From Kappaphycus alvarezii (lineage: Eukaryota > Rhodophyta > Florideophyceae > Gigartinales > Solieriaceae), in NCBI GenBank assembly GCA_002205965.3, contig NADL03000569.1, forward strand, positions 54,538-118,537: DNA of 64,000 bases, written 5' to 3'. The position numbers and the translations under genes are program-made. The notes beneath the pieces are model-generated. The model was given only the letters and a program-made list of their open reading frames with translations. It made no database searches and was not told where the DNA came from. Shown one piece after another: positions 1 to 9,700 of this stretch. Every line of letters starts with the position of its first letter. Within the stretch, counting starts at the first letter, position 1.

Positions 1-1495
1 CTCTCACTCCCGTCGCACACTCATATCCGTCCGCACCTCCATCCTCAAGAACTCAAACACCATCCTCGCAGCCATCGAGAGACAATCCCCGCAACCGGCC
101 TTCACATCGACATCTCCACTTCCGACAACGCCCAGACACTCAACGGCTTCATCAACCACGACGGCATACGCAGAATGCTCGAATCAAAAGACTACCGCGC
201 CCTCGACATGATCTTCCCCTTCATCGGTGCCTTCCTTGACCTTTGTTGCGACGAGTCGATTCAGCTCCCATCAGTTCCATCTTCACCACGTACACAGATC
301 TCATCTTCATGACCCTCCGATACAACTCCTTCACCTAGTGGGCATTAGAACGCCTCTCCACACTCTAGAACCATATACACTCCTTCCTTCAAGCAAACAG
401 CAGTTTCCATCTTGGGCCCCTACCACCCCTCAAACCTAGGCACCCTCAAGGTCCACCTCCTCCACCACATCGTCTACGACATTCGCCGCTTCGGAGGACT
501 CCAGTTTAATGACGCAGGCGTATACGAGCACGCCCATATCCTGTTCAAGACACACTACCGAAAAACTTCCAAGCGAAAATCTACTGCACACGACGAAACT
601 ATCAAAGCCATCGACCGCTCCAACCCCCACCCCCACAACTGGAACCCCATACGCCCCATTTCCTTCCTCCATCTTCTCCTCCTCTTTCACTTCTCCCATC
701 CCTACACTCCAACCGGGCGTCGTTCTTGATGGAAAACAACCCCTCTTCTCCGACCTCACCACCACTGACAGGTACATTCGCTCCCAACCTTGCTCCGAAC
801 CCAGCTCCCTTCAAGATCTCTTCTCCTCAGACACCCTCTCCATTATTTCCCATATCTGCATACAGTCCCGCCCCACCTCCGTCATATCCGCGTCACATTC
901 GTCAACTCCGCCTACATCGTCGGTGGTCACATCCCCACCCTCCACAACTACCCCTCGCAACGAAATCGCCGTCAAGGATCCCCGTATCCTCTCCTTCAAC
1001 GAATCTTCTTATCTACCTCCTTCTCCCCTTCCAAGGTTCTCTAATGTTCTCATCGCCGGGTCCAGCACTTCGAACTCCCGTCCATTCGCCTGGGTTTCCA
1101 AACTTATTTCCTTCGTCGGTTTCCAGGAACAGTCTTCCACCATGCCCATATTCGACCCAAAGGAATTCGTCTTCTTTCAGTTCCTCGAAGTCGTCCCTCC
1201 ACAGCACAATGTCAATCACATCCTCAACTGCATATCCCTCAGATGGACAACCGATGATGAGCACAACTACAACAAAAACCCAGTCCCCATCTCCACACAC
1301 TCCCATTCGGACATCTTCTCCCACTGGTTCGGCCTCGTCCGGCCCTCCCACATCCTCGGATTCGTTCATGTCATCCTCCAAAACTGCCCCTCTTCCCCAT
1401 TTGCTCCACGACTCCACTGGCGCTTCCACAGATTCTGCCTCCATCGATTCTACCGCGACCCGACAGAGAAGCCACATTTACCCAGCAATAAATAA
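1..1495 (+). pseudogene. KDZ/Plavaka-like transposase, C-terminal part, frameshifted
   Basis: Protein-like sequence runs on the plus strand but changes frame several times. Bases 2-100 encode RRTLISVRTSILKNSNTILA, then another frame (about 100-310) encodes LESKDYRALDMIFPFIGAF. The frame opening at 412 encodes LGTLKVHLLHHIVYDIRRFG followed by YEHAHILFKTHYRKTSKR. The frame open from 509 to 1495 carries FDPKEFVFFQFLEVVPPQ and a WFGLVRPSHILGFVHVI end. The order 'LKVH..H...IRRFG....YEH.H..FK..YRKTSKR' resembles the C-terminal RNase-H-fold and zinc-associated part of Kyakuja-Dileera-Zisupton/Plavaka transposases, and the tail looks like their post-catalytic domain. The gene starts left of the window, so its N-terminus and most of its catalytic residues cannot be seen. 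The long Ser/Pro-rich frames in 650-1700 come partly from the pyrimidine-rich strand. I am fairly sure this is a broken coding region and moderately sure of the family. Confidence 0.45.
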
Positions 1496-1860
1496 CACCC
1501 ATGTTAACTCCTCATCTCGCTCCACCACCCCCTCCACATCACCCCTCCTCAATCGCCTCTCTTCTTCACGCCTTCCCCTCAGCCGCTCGAACCACTCCTC
1601 CTCCTCCAAGCGTCGTCGGCACGACGCGATAAAGCAACCCAAAACAGCCCAAGCCTTGACGTCATCTTCTCCAAGAAGTACTCCTCTCTCACCGCTAAGT
1701 ACAGCTTCTCCATAGACGGTATCCATAACGCAACAGTCGCTACCCTATCCAAGTTCCCAGACACTTCTCTCCGATCTCCCCATACGCATCATAATTATCA
1801 AACTACAGAGCATGCGCATCCTTCACCGCTTCCCACGCTACCATGCATATACCATCCACT
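1496..1860 (+). other. Protein-like frames downstream of the transposase remnant
   Basis: Short plus-strand stretches look coding but are in different frames. One, around 1655-1745, reads FSKKYSSLTAKYSFSIDGIH. Another, around 1770-1860, reads SDLPIRIIIIKLQSMRILHR. They may continue the upstream gene or be a separate fragment. No family was recognised. Confidence 0.2.
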
Positions 1861-1864
1861 GCAC

Positions 1865-2179
1865 TTAGTAGATACTTGCCATACAACGTCGAAAACAACA
1901 GTTGCCTTTGCCCGCCCCGTCCCACCCAGTACCCATCGCCCTCACCACACAAGCAATCCAAGCATCAAGTCGCGCAGGAGCGTCACAGTCCCATATAAAT
2001 AGTGCTTCTCCCCGTTGATCTCCGTCTACACTCGATAACCAATGGACTCCTCCAGCACCCATCACCTCCACTGCCAAAGCCACTTCTCTCAGTTCGGCGT
2101 CGGTGTAGCTGCCATGCTTCGGTCCTAGAAGGATGGAGAACAGCCTCGCAGCCTCTGGCAGTATCGTTTGACCCTGCAT
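1865..2179 (-). CDS. Hypothetical protein, 104 aa
   Basis: An open minus-strand frame with a balanced, protein-like composition, including ARLFSILLGPKHGSYTDAEL and a WLSSVDGDQ segment. There is no signal peptide, membrane segment or recognised motif. The overlapping plus-strand frame (2002-2223) is less convincing. No family assigned. It could be a fragment of a longer decayed gene, since clear coding signal stops at both ends. Confidence 0.25.
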   Translation of the reverse strand: MQGQTILPEAARLFSILLGPKHGSYTDAELREVALAVEVMGAGGVHWLSSVDGDQRGEALFIWDCDAPARLDAWIACVVRAMGTGWDGAGKGNCCFRRCMASIY

Positions 2180-2656
2180 GGCGAAATCGACGAAATGAGT
2201 ATGGCAAAATTTCCTCGGGTTGATCTAGTCCTGCCTGGTTTCAGCGTATCCGTCGCGGAGGCAAGATAAAAGTGAACGAGCTATCGCCTGTTGCGTACAT
2301 CTTACGCGATTCGATAGACACCTGTGCAGTAGTCCGACCGCCGAAGCTGCAGCTCGACGATTCGCCTCAGTCCAATTTATGGTGCAATGGAGCAGTAGGT
2401 TGCTATTTTACGTGACGATGTGAAATTGAACGCAAACGTTCGGAGATGGTGGTGCGTTACTCGCGTATACGCGGAATGGTCGTGTTGGTGATGGAGTGTG
2501 CAACACACGATATGAAGGAGATGGAACGGAGAGGGAACTGATTTTAAGGGATGAAGAATGTTTCAGAGGTTTCACCTCCTAAAAGGGGACGTACATCACG
2601 GCGAGGAGGATTTGGGCGGTATCGGAGACGGTGACGACATTCGCTTTATGGACGAT
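2180..2656. other. Intergenic stretch, nothing recognised
   Basis: Mixed-composition DNA without a convincing reading frame, RNA gene or repeat. It ends where the inverted repeat begins. Confidence 0.4.
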
Positions 2657-2980
2657 CACGTTCACCCCTTCACCCGGACAGCGGTTCTTGTGGTCGTGGC
2701 GCTACATCTCTGCCAAGGTGTAGCTCCAAAACGCCCAATTTACTCCCGGCAGAGATGTAGCTCCCGACCGCCCAATTTACTCCCGCAGAGATGTAGCGCC
2801 AAAACACCCAATTTACCCTCGGCAGAGATGTAGCGCCAAAACACCCAATTTACTCTCGGCAAATATGTAGCGCAAATCCTTCACATTTACTAACTTTTTG
2901 GGCGTTTTGGCGCTACATCTCGGCAGAGATGTGGGGTCATGACCACCAGGACCGCTGTACGGGTGATGGGGTGAACGTGG
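2657..2980. repeat. Inverted repeat (about 60 bp arms) enclosing a 37-bp tandem repeat
   Basis: The left arm (about 2657-2716) and right arm (about 2922-2980) are inverted copies, roughly 85% identical by eye. Each contains a CACGTTCACCCC block, an ACAGCGGT block and an ACATCTCTGCC block. Between them lie about 4.5-5 head-to-tail copies of a 36-37-bp unit (about 2710-2890) with the core GATGTAGCGCCAAAACACCC and CCCAATTTAC. The repeat core GGCAGAGATGTAGCGCC also occurs in the arms, so the whole block can fold into nested hairpins. It lies between two decayed coding regions and could be a small foldback element. Confidence 0.75.
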
Positions 2981-3194
2981 CGAGTTGGCAGACGGTTCCT
3001 GGGTTATCCGCCGACTGTGCTTAAGCTGCGCTTCAAATACAAAAATTAAGCGGGTGCATGGAGAGGGTGCATTGGTGACAGGGAATCGGCGAAATTACCG
3101 GCGTGCAATGGTTGTGATGGTTTGTAACAACGGATAAACAGTGGCGAGCAGAGCGGTACTCGCGCGAAGTGTGTCCAAACCGATCATAGCCGCT
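2981..3194. other. Intergenic stretch before the unknown gene
   Basis: No gene or repeat seen. It would hold the promoter of the gene at 3195 if that gene is active, but no TATA-like or other motif stands out. Confidence 0.3.
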
Positions 3195-5347
3195 ATGCCG
3201 AAGACACGATACACGAAGAAGAACGAAATGGCTCAAGCGAGAGGGAAAGCGAGCGCGCGTATCTCGGGCGAGTCGTTTATGGACCTTTTCTGAAGGTTGG
3301 GGATGGAACAGCGTTGGAGAAGGGGGGGACTGCGCAGGTAAGGGGTGCCACGGCTGGGGTGGTAATGGGAAGGCCTTGTGCTTTGCGCTACCGACACCCT
3401 TGAGCGCTTCGGTTCGCGAGGGTGAGGACCTGGTGGCGATATGGAAGACAAAGATCCCCAGTCGTTTGGATGCCAAGTATTCGTATGCCTTCAGGGTCCC
3501 GAGGAGTCGCCAAGCACTCTGAAGGAGATGGTGACGGCCGGCGTATACGCGTGGGATATATCCATGATGGCGCTTCGCGGTCCGAGTGGTGCTGAACAGG
3601 GAGCAGCGAGAAGGATGGCGGCACAGAGGGCCAAAATGAAGAAGATAGTGGAGCCAGCTGCGAAGCCGACTATCATTATTGACAAATCGGACTCAGGAGA
3701 TGATGTGTTTGAAGTAGTTGTGTCGCTGAGGGGCCCTGAGCTGGACTTATTTGATGATGGGGACTCCGTTCCGTCTGAAAATGTGGACAACACTCTGGGT
3801 GTGGTGAAAATAATGCTTTCGGACTACGACCAGTACAAGTTAGTAGTGGAAATTGATTTCATAAAAATCCAGAGTAAGACGGTTCGAAGTGTGAAGATGG
3901 AGCACAAGAAGGCCATCTTCAAAAAGTGCAGGGAATTTGGGTGGCTTTCATCGGCGGGGTCTACTGCGATGGCTCTCGACGAAGAAGAGGAGTTAGAAGT
4001 TGGAATTGAGGGCAGAAAGTTAGTTATGGCCGTAACCCCTGTAGATGGATACCATCGGTACCTTGCATTGGTGAACCTCTTCGAAGAGGGGGGAAAGTGG
4101 ACTGATATTGATCGTTCACTGGATGTTATCTTATGACGGGGCAAGGACAAGAGAAAATGAAGCTGAAGGAGATGCTCGCGCTTGGAAATATGCTCAATGA
4201 CATGAGCTCAAATGTCTTGAAGATGTCGTTTGCCGACAAGATCCACGGCACTGTCTCCTTTATCGAGAACGCTCTGCAGGACCGGCCTGTTGGGTTGGAC
4301 ACCGTTACTTCTTTTCAAGTATCCGGCGCTCTGAAAAGAAGTAAAGCCATAGGAGACTATAGTGTGCGACACTTGTGTCGGTATGCGAGTCTGTGGTTGA
4401 AGTTCGCGCGATGCGAGTGAATTTTGGACTTCTTTGAAAAGATGTGCGAGGAAGGACAAGTGATTGGCTTAATACACGTTTCCATTGACCTCCTCTTGGA
4501 TCTCCCGGAGTGTGAGTTTCGGTTTGTTCTACGGTGTTTGCAGTCGCAATTGCGTCTGAGAAGTAGTTCAAGGGAAAAGATGGGGCGCTATGAAGACATG
4601 CGGAAGTACCGTTTCCAGTGTGCGATAGGTATTTTCCGCATATGCGCAGAGATCGCGAGGAAAAATAACATCAGTACTGAAGATGCTTTTGCGAGCGAGC
4701 TGTTGTTCGGGAAGCATAAAGTCACTGTGATGGAGCACATGGTCATGCAGGCTCCAAAACTGGAGTACGCTGCAGCTAAGCGTTTGTGGGTCAGTAAGGT
4801 GTCTAAAAGACTGAAAGAGGTTCGGAACAAGCTTCATGCTCGTTTCAAGGTCACATTGGATGCTCTAGAGAAGGAAGAGGAGCCAGGTGCAAACGCCGGC
4901 GCTCAAAATCTGTCTGCTCCATCTCATTCTGCCGAGGAGGCTTCCATTGTTGATGACGGGGCAGGAAGCGGGAAAACCAGTTTGAGACGGAGCACTCGTA
5001 ATAGAAAAGCGACGGGCTCTGTACCTGAGGCAGTCGCAGATGTTGTTCCCAGGAATAAGATGACGAAAAGAAAGAGGAAGGCGACTAATGTGAGTGGGGA
5101 CGAAGAATCTCAAGAACTTCCTTCGAAGCGAAGGAGAAGGGCCGCTAGGAGGAACGTACTGCAAGAGGCGGCAAGTGTGCTGAGGAGAATGTCTAAAGAG
5201 TTGAGAATGTTCCTGAGGAATGAAGATATCTTGGAGTCGTCGACAAGCGAGGATGAACCAGACGTCGTTGTCGAGGAGGAGAGCGGGTTTACAGGCGACG
5301 ACAAGGAAAGAGAAAACCGACGAAAATTTGAAAACAACAACCCGTAG
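3195..5347 (+). pseudogene. Unknown protein gene with frame breaks; basic/acidic C-terminus
   Basis: A likely start is ATG 3195 (MPKTRYTKKNEMAQARGKAS), followed by frame changes before the longest frame begins (ATG 3441, 231 codons to TGA 4136). A second frame starts at the overlapping ATGA (4133) and continues the same protein-like sequence. It is cut by an in-frame TGA at 4418-4420 and resumes (4424-5347, ending TAG). The C-terminal third has low-complexity basic clusters (LRRSTRNRK, SKRRRRAARR) and an acidic end (SSTSEDEPDVVVEEE), typical of nuclear or chromatin-associated proteins. The middle is helical and hydrophobic without membrane segments. I recognise no family. The same frame continues past the TAG into the next gene, so the two may once have been one unit. 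Decay or assembly indels could explain the breaks. Confidence 0.5.
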
Positions 5348-5398
5348 CTTGTTTCGAAGGGGTTGCAAATAACTACGGAGTACTCTAGGAGTTCGTAT

Positions 5399-6769
5399 AT
5401 GTCGTTAGTGATCCTGTTGAAAGCGCTGCAGAGTGAATGGCCGGGGGGGGGGGGTGAATGCATTGAAGCATCCGGTGCCAGGGGTAGACATGATTCATTT
5501 GAGGAATTTTCACCGTGCGGATTGTTTGTCGGTGGAGGAGTTGGCGTGTGTGCATCATGCAGTGTACTGGAATGCTCCTCTAAATTTGCATGAAAAGCTT
5601 GACACTACAAAGGAAGCTATGCTGAGGGTGAAGCTGGTAGTGAAAGGGAATCCGTCGAGCGAAGAGGAGGCATTGTGTATGGGTGCAATGGAAAGAGACG
5701 ACCTCGCTCGCGAGTACTTTGAGGCGGACCGAATGAAGTTGATGGAGAAAGGCTGCTGTATCCTGGACGACTTTGGGACGGACGAGTGTATGAGAGGAGG
5801 AGCGAAGGAGAGGGGTGTCACGATTGATGAAGATGTGACAGGGAATTTGTTGGCGTTCTCTGAAGCCGACATCATGAAGCAACCGGACTTAAGGCTGGAG
5901 GATAAGAGCGAGATTTGGAATCCAATTATCAACTCCGAAGCTGGAGTATATGATAATAATAGGAGGGACGGGGTAGGAAGGTACATTACGACGAAGATTG
6001 AGATTGTGGATTCCGTGAGGGCGAACGAAGAGAATTTTCTGATTGTGAGAAAAAGGGCACTTTTGGATGCGAGGTTTGGGCAGATTGCAGCCGCGCTCCG
6101 GCCTTGCAACCATAGAAAGGCTGTAGAGAAGATGTATGTGCCGGTAACGGGAGGGTATTTTTTGTGTACTGGAGAGGGATGCCCGCGGCAAGTGCTACAT
6201 ACGTACTTTTCGGGGCTGGCGGTGCCGGAGAGGGAGGCCGGAGAAAAACCTGGGTACTTCATGATGGCATCAGGGAGGAGTGATTTTATGCTGTGGGTGT
6301 GTGAGAGGTCACACAACTTGTACTCAACGGTCGACAACAGGAGCTTGAGGAGGTTGTCTAGTGCTTTGGTGGTGAGGAAGTTACGAGTTCCGCCGTATTC
6401 GTTCTTTCTTGGCAGGGGAGATGTGTTCCATGCTGGAGCGCGTTACGAGGATGCTATTGCGAAGGAAAACCGTTTCAGATACTATATGTACCTTGTACCC
6501 GACGGAGACAACCTCACTGATGCGTTGCGTCGAAATATGGCATTTCGACCCGGTTTCTGGAGGAGAACTTTGGTCTTGGTGAAGATCCCAACGAACAATT
6601 GGACGACGAAAAGGAAATGGAGTCTGGAGATTTCGAAGAGATGGGGTATATACAAAGGGAGGGGTTGTATGAGGAGGAGGACGAAGAGGGGAATATGGGC
6701 GGGGCTCGTGAACTATACAATACTGATGGAGATTACGAAAAGTCAGACGGTGACCTGGTACTAGATTAG
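5399..6769 (+). pseudogene. Fe(II)/2-oxoglutarate dioxygenase-like protein, frameshifted
   Basis: A likely start is ATG 5399 (MSLVILLKALQSEWPGG). The frame then meets a run of 12 G (5443-5454) and continues in another frame through to about 6555. The last 70 codons fit a third frame, with an acidic tail (ENFGLGEDPNEQLDDEKEME...) ending TAG 6769. The middle frame alone stays open to 6764. The second half has a double-stranded beta-helix pattern: QVLHTYF (about 6190-6210), then FMLWVCERSH, then a basic stretch leading to VPPYSFFLGRGDVFHAGARY (about 6390-6450) and FRYYMYLVPDG. In this superfamily the metal site is H-x-D/E plus a distal H. Here the first motif reads H-T-Y, so the acidic ligand is not where expected, while the distal H (FHAG) is present. 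If the fold call is right, the enzyme may be inactive or miscalled by an indel. The first 250 residues are unassigned. Confidence 0.4.
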
Positions 6770-7048
6770 GATAAATATTTGGGACTTCGGCGGCTCTACA
6801 GTTGTCTAGGACGTAAAATGCTTTGCTTTGCTTTGCTTCTAAGACTTTCGGCACGATACAGGTAACAATAATATAGATTGAGGACGGTTAGTGATGTTGA
6901 AGAAGCGGAATGAGAACTATTGTGGTCGTGCGTCGCTGAAGTTAAGTTGTATAGGGGAGGGAAATCTGGTGCGCATATGCGTGGATGTGAAAATGTTGGA
7001 GGAGGTAATGAGTGGATATAGAAGTTGTTTATTTGTTTTGAAATGTGA
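6770..7048. other. Short intergenic region between convergent genes
   Basis: Lies between the 3' ends of the plus-strand dioxygenase-like gene and the minus-strand membrane protein gene. It contains a short CTTTG tandem run (6820-6838) and nothing else recognised. Confidence 0.4.
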
Positions 7049-8371
7049 TCAGTCTTCTTGGAGGTAGACTTGGTTTACAACTGGTTCAATGCAAGTTAGA
7101 ATATCACTGAAGTTAACCAGCTCGTAATGAAGAATTGCATTTGATGCTATCGAGTTTATCACGTACACTGTGTTACCAACTAAAATTGGAGTCCCTGCAC
7201 CGCCTACACCGTTTGTAGACAGAAACGCTGAGGCAAGTGCAGCAAGGGTGCAGGAAGGGATTCTGATACACAGCAGTCGGAAACTGTCGGCTGGATTTGT
7301 TAGGAAGAGAGCTTCATTAAATTTTTTACCAATTCCAACAGGTCTTAGCATCAGAACCGTCTTTTTGCGAGATTCGGGGTCCATGGTTATCTTGTTGTTG
7401 AGAGAGGACCCCGTGACGTACGATAGGAGAATGAGCCGGAGTATGTAACTGCATGCACCCAAAATAGCGCCTTCGGCAGAGAAGGCGATACAATTTTTCT
7501 TCAAATTTGAGGGTAGGGGTGTTTTGGGAGGGAGGAATCGATGGACGATGAAGAGAATAACGTTGAGTGGGACGAGAAGCGTGAAACGCAGGGGACCAAA
7601 TTCCAGCATGGCTCGTTTTCTCCATGTGAAGCGCTGCCTGGGATTAAATGGGGTACTTTGAAGGGACCCATAGAGCGACTTCAAACAGTGCACACCTCCT
7701 TCGATTATCAGAATGTGGAGAAACCTTTGGAGGAGGCATCTAAATAAGGTGTTTATGGCGAAAGAGAGGAGGGAGTTAGGCGGCCCTGTGATGATATGGT
7801 TTAGACAAGTGTTTATAAGTCCGAACAAGGGAGTGAGAGTGATTATGAATGTTAATGTGGAGGAAAACAGTCTGCAAAAGCTGAGCATGCTTGCAAAGTA
7901 GTATCTTTGACCAAGGGCTGCGTTGCACTGGATATAAGAAGCGATATGATACTGGCTGCTGGAGAGCTGCTTGAGGACATCCTGTTCGTTCAAGCTGATG
8001 CGAGATAGTAGCCGTACAATAGTCTTACAAATGTCGTGATTCTCATCGAGATAGTCGCTTTTTGTGTGCTTTTCAAAGCTCCTGACTTCGAAAACTTTGT
8101 GAGTTGTTGAGAGCTTCAATTGTAGGGCGTTGACGATTGTGATGACGGTGTGCTGTGGAATAATATTGACTGATATGGTGCATTGGATTGCTAGACCGCG
8201 TGGGATGGAGACGAGAGCTTCGTGCTGCTGCATTCTTGAGAGAGAGTGTCGTAGGTAGTGAACTTTTAAAGAGCTGTATGGGTATGCTTTGGAAGCGGGA
8301 GGAGGAAATGTAGTTGTATGCATGCTGAATGGTCTCTTTGATGGTGTTTCAGAGAGTTTGATATGGTGCAC
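7049..8371 (-). CDS. Hypothetical multi-pass membrane protein, 440 aa
   Basis: An uninterrupted 440-codon frame from ATG 8371 to TGA 7049, one of the few intact non-transposon genes here. The first 150 residues are soluble, with a basic start and no clear signal peptide. They are followed by about five hydrophobic stretches: LSFCRLFSSTLTFIITLTPL, a segment containing INTLFRCLL, a segment containing LLVPLNVILFIVHRFL, one containing ILGACSYILRLILLSYV, and a weak one near the C-terminus (CTLAALASAFLSTNGVGGAG). No transporter, channel or enzyme signature is visible, so no function is proposed. It is convergent with the dioxygenase-like gene and back to back with the coiled-coil pseudogene, so 8372-8425 would hold a divergent promoter. 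Confidence 0.5.
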   Translation of the reverse strand: MHHIKLSETPSKRPFSMHTTTFPPPASKAYPYSSLKVHYLRHSLSRMQQHEALVSIPRGLAIQCTISVNIIPQHTVITIVNALQLKLSTTHKVFEVRSFEKHTKSDYLDENHDICKTIVRLLSRISLNEQDVLKQLSSSQYHIASYIQCNAALGQRYYFASMLSFCRLFSSTLTFIITLTPLFGLINTCLNHIITGPPNSLLSFAINTLFRCLLQRFLHILIIEGGVHCLKSLYGSLQSTPFNPRQRFTWRKRAMLEFGPLRFTLLVPLNVILFIVHRFLPPKTPLPSNLKKNCIAFSAEGAILGACSYILRLILLSYVTGSSLNNKITMDPESRKKTVLMLRPVGIGKKFNEALFLTNPADSFRLLCIRIPSCTLAALASAFLSTNGVGGAGTPILVGNTVYVINSIASNAILHYELVNFSDILTCIEPVVNQVYLQED

Positions 8372-8424
8372 TACATAGTATCAGTCAGAAAGGGAGATAT
8401 TGCGGTATGGAAGTCATGTTTTTG

Positions 8425-9261
8425 TCAGTTAGGAAGTGGGGAGAACGCGGGAAATGGAGATGAGGATGGTGGGGATGGGTCGAAGGAAGAGTTTGTGAGG
8501 GAGATAAAGGAGCGGGTGGGGATGACGGGAGCTGGGTTGAAGGAGCAGGTTGGTGATTTGATTGCGGAGGCGGTGAGAGAGGTGGGGGCTTGTGTTGAGT
8601 TTTTCAGAGTTTGGGATGCCACTGGAGGCGGTTTCGATGGTTCGGAAGCGTTTGAAGATGGTTGGGAAGGAGGTGGGGAGGCACGCGGATGGGATATCGG
8701 AGTGTGTGGCGAGGAAGGTGAGGAACGTGTAGATGGAGAACGGGGAACTGAAGGGGAGGGTGAAGGTGTTGGAGGAGCATATGGAAGGAGTTTTGAGGGC
8801 GTGCGAACACGTGGAGGAGATGAATGTCATGCAGAAAGAGGGAGGCGCCGAGAGGCGGGGTTGTGAAGGGGAGGGGACGCCGGTGAATGTGATGGTAGGA
8901 GTTGGTGGTGGTGAGGTGAGGAGGGGAGAGAAGAGGGAGGGGTGAAGGGTCCTCCGGTAACGCCTGGAAATCGGGGAGCCGGCTGAAGAAGAGGAGGGAG
9001 GGGCAGCGGAGGGAGGAGAGGGGTAGGGAGAAGTATATTCCGCCGCAGCTGCCGGGAGAGGCGCCACTGGTGGGATGTCGTAGTGCTGCGCACGCTGCAC
9101 GTGGTGAGAAAGGTACGTTGGAGGAGCAGAAGGCGAAGCGGCTGGGAAGGGTAGGGAGCCGGGTGGGGGCGAGGAGGGTGTTTGAGAATGGGGAGAGCTG
9201 TGCGCTGGACTTCTTTGAGTTGACGTTTAAAGAGACAGAGACGAAGGACCCGGATGATTGA
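8425..9261 (+). pseudogene. Coiled-coil protein gene, frameshifted
   Basis: Three plus-strand frames carry helical, charged sequence in succession. About 8425-8600 reads KEEFVREIKERVGMTGAGLK. About 8600-8860 reads VSMVRKRLKMVGKEVGRHAD, has an in-frame TAG at 8730-8732, then MENGELKGRVKVLEEHMEGV. About 8950-9261 reads SRLKKRREGQRREERGREKY and ends FFELTFKETETKDPDD. Heptad-like spacing of V/L with K/E suggests coiled coil in the first two parts, and the third is strongly basic. No family recognised. The minus strand has long Ser/Pro-rich frames over the same DNA, which I read as mirror images of this purine-rich coding strand. Confidence 0.4.
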
Positions 9262-9700
9262 GTGGCAGGAGGAAGCAAAAAAGAGGTTGGTTTGTGCATA
9301 GAATTTTGCAGGATTGGTTACTAGGCGTGTGAAAATGGGGGTTCAGCATGAAAGTAATCTTTCAGCGAATGAAGATGTAACTGAAAACTAGGGCGAAACT
9401 CCGATTTGTGAAGGGGATCTGTGCTGGGCGAAATTCCTGTTTCCAAAATTCGGTTGGTACGGCCTTGCAACTAGCGCGAACTCCAAAAAATGAAGATTTT
9501 CTGGATTTTAATTTTCACATATTGCAAACCAGCAGGTCCAACTAGCATTCCGAGAACACCGAAGAATGGCTTCTTATAAGGGAGGGCCAGCGATTTGAGA
9601 CACATCTCCAAGTGCATAAAAGTCAACTTCTGCTGGAAGAAGCGTTTATTTTGCGCTAGTCCCTGATCATTGGTGGTAGGCCCTGGCTCTTCCATACTGC
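9262..9700. other. Transition from GC-rich to AT-rich DNA
   Basis: A minus-strand frame of 74 codons (9471-9695) is open but weakly supported. Base composition falls sharply across this interval. Confidence 0.35.

Noticed and set aside
1013..1477. 154-codon minus-strand acidic frame
   Set aside because: The plus strand here has transposase-like sequence (FDPKEFVFFQFLEVV, LGFVHVI), so this is a shadow.
2710..2890. CRISPR-like array
   Set aside because: Units of 36-37 bp follow one another without unique spacers, so it is a plain tandem repeat.
5555..6337. 260-codon minus-strand frame
   Set aside because: It is antisense to the better supported oxygenase-like frame, Ser-rich and without motifs.
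8429..9299. Two long minus-strand Ser/Pro-rich frames
   Set aside because: They mirror the purine-rich plus strand that encodes charged helical sequence. Proline-rich products without domains are a usual artefact.
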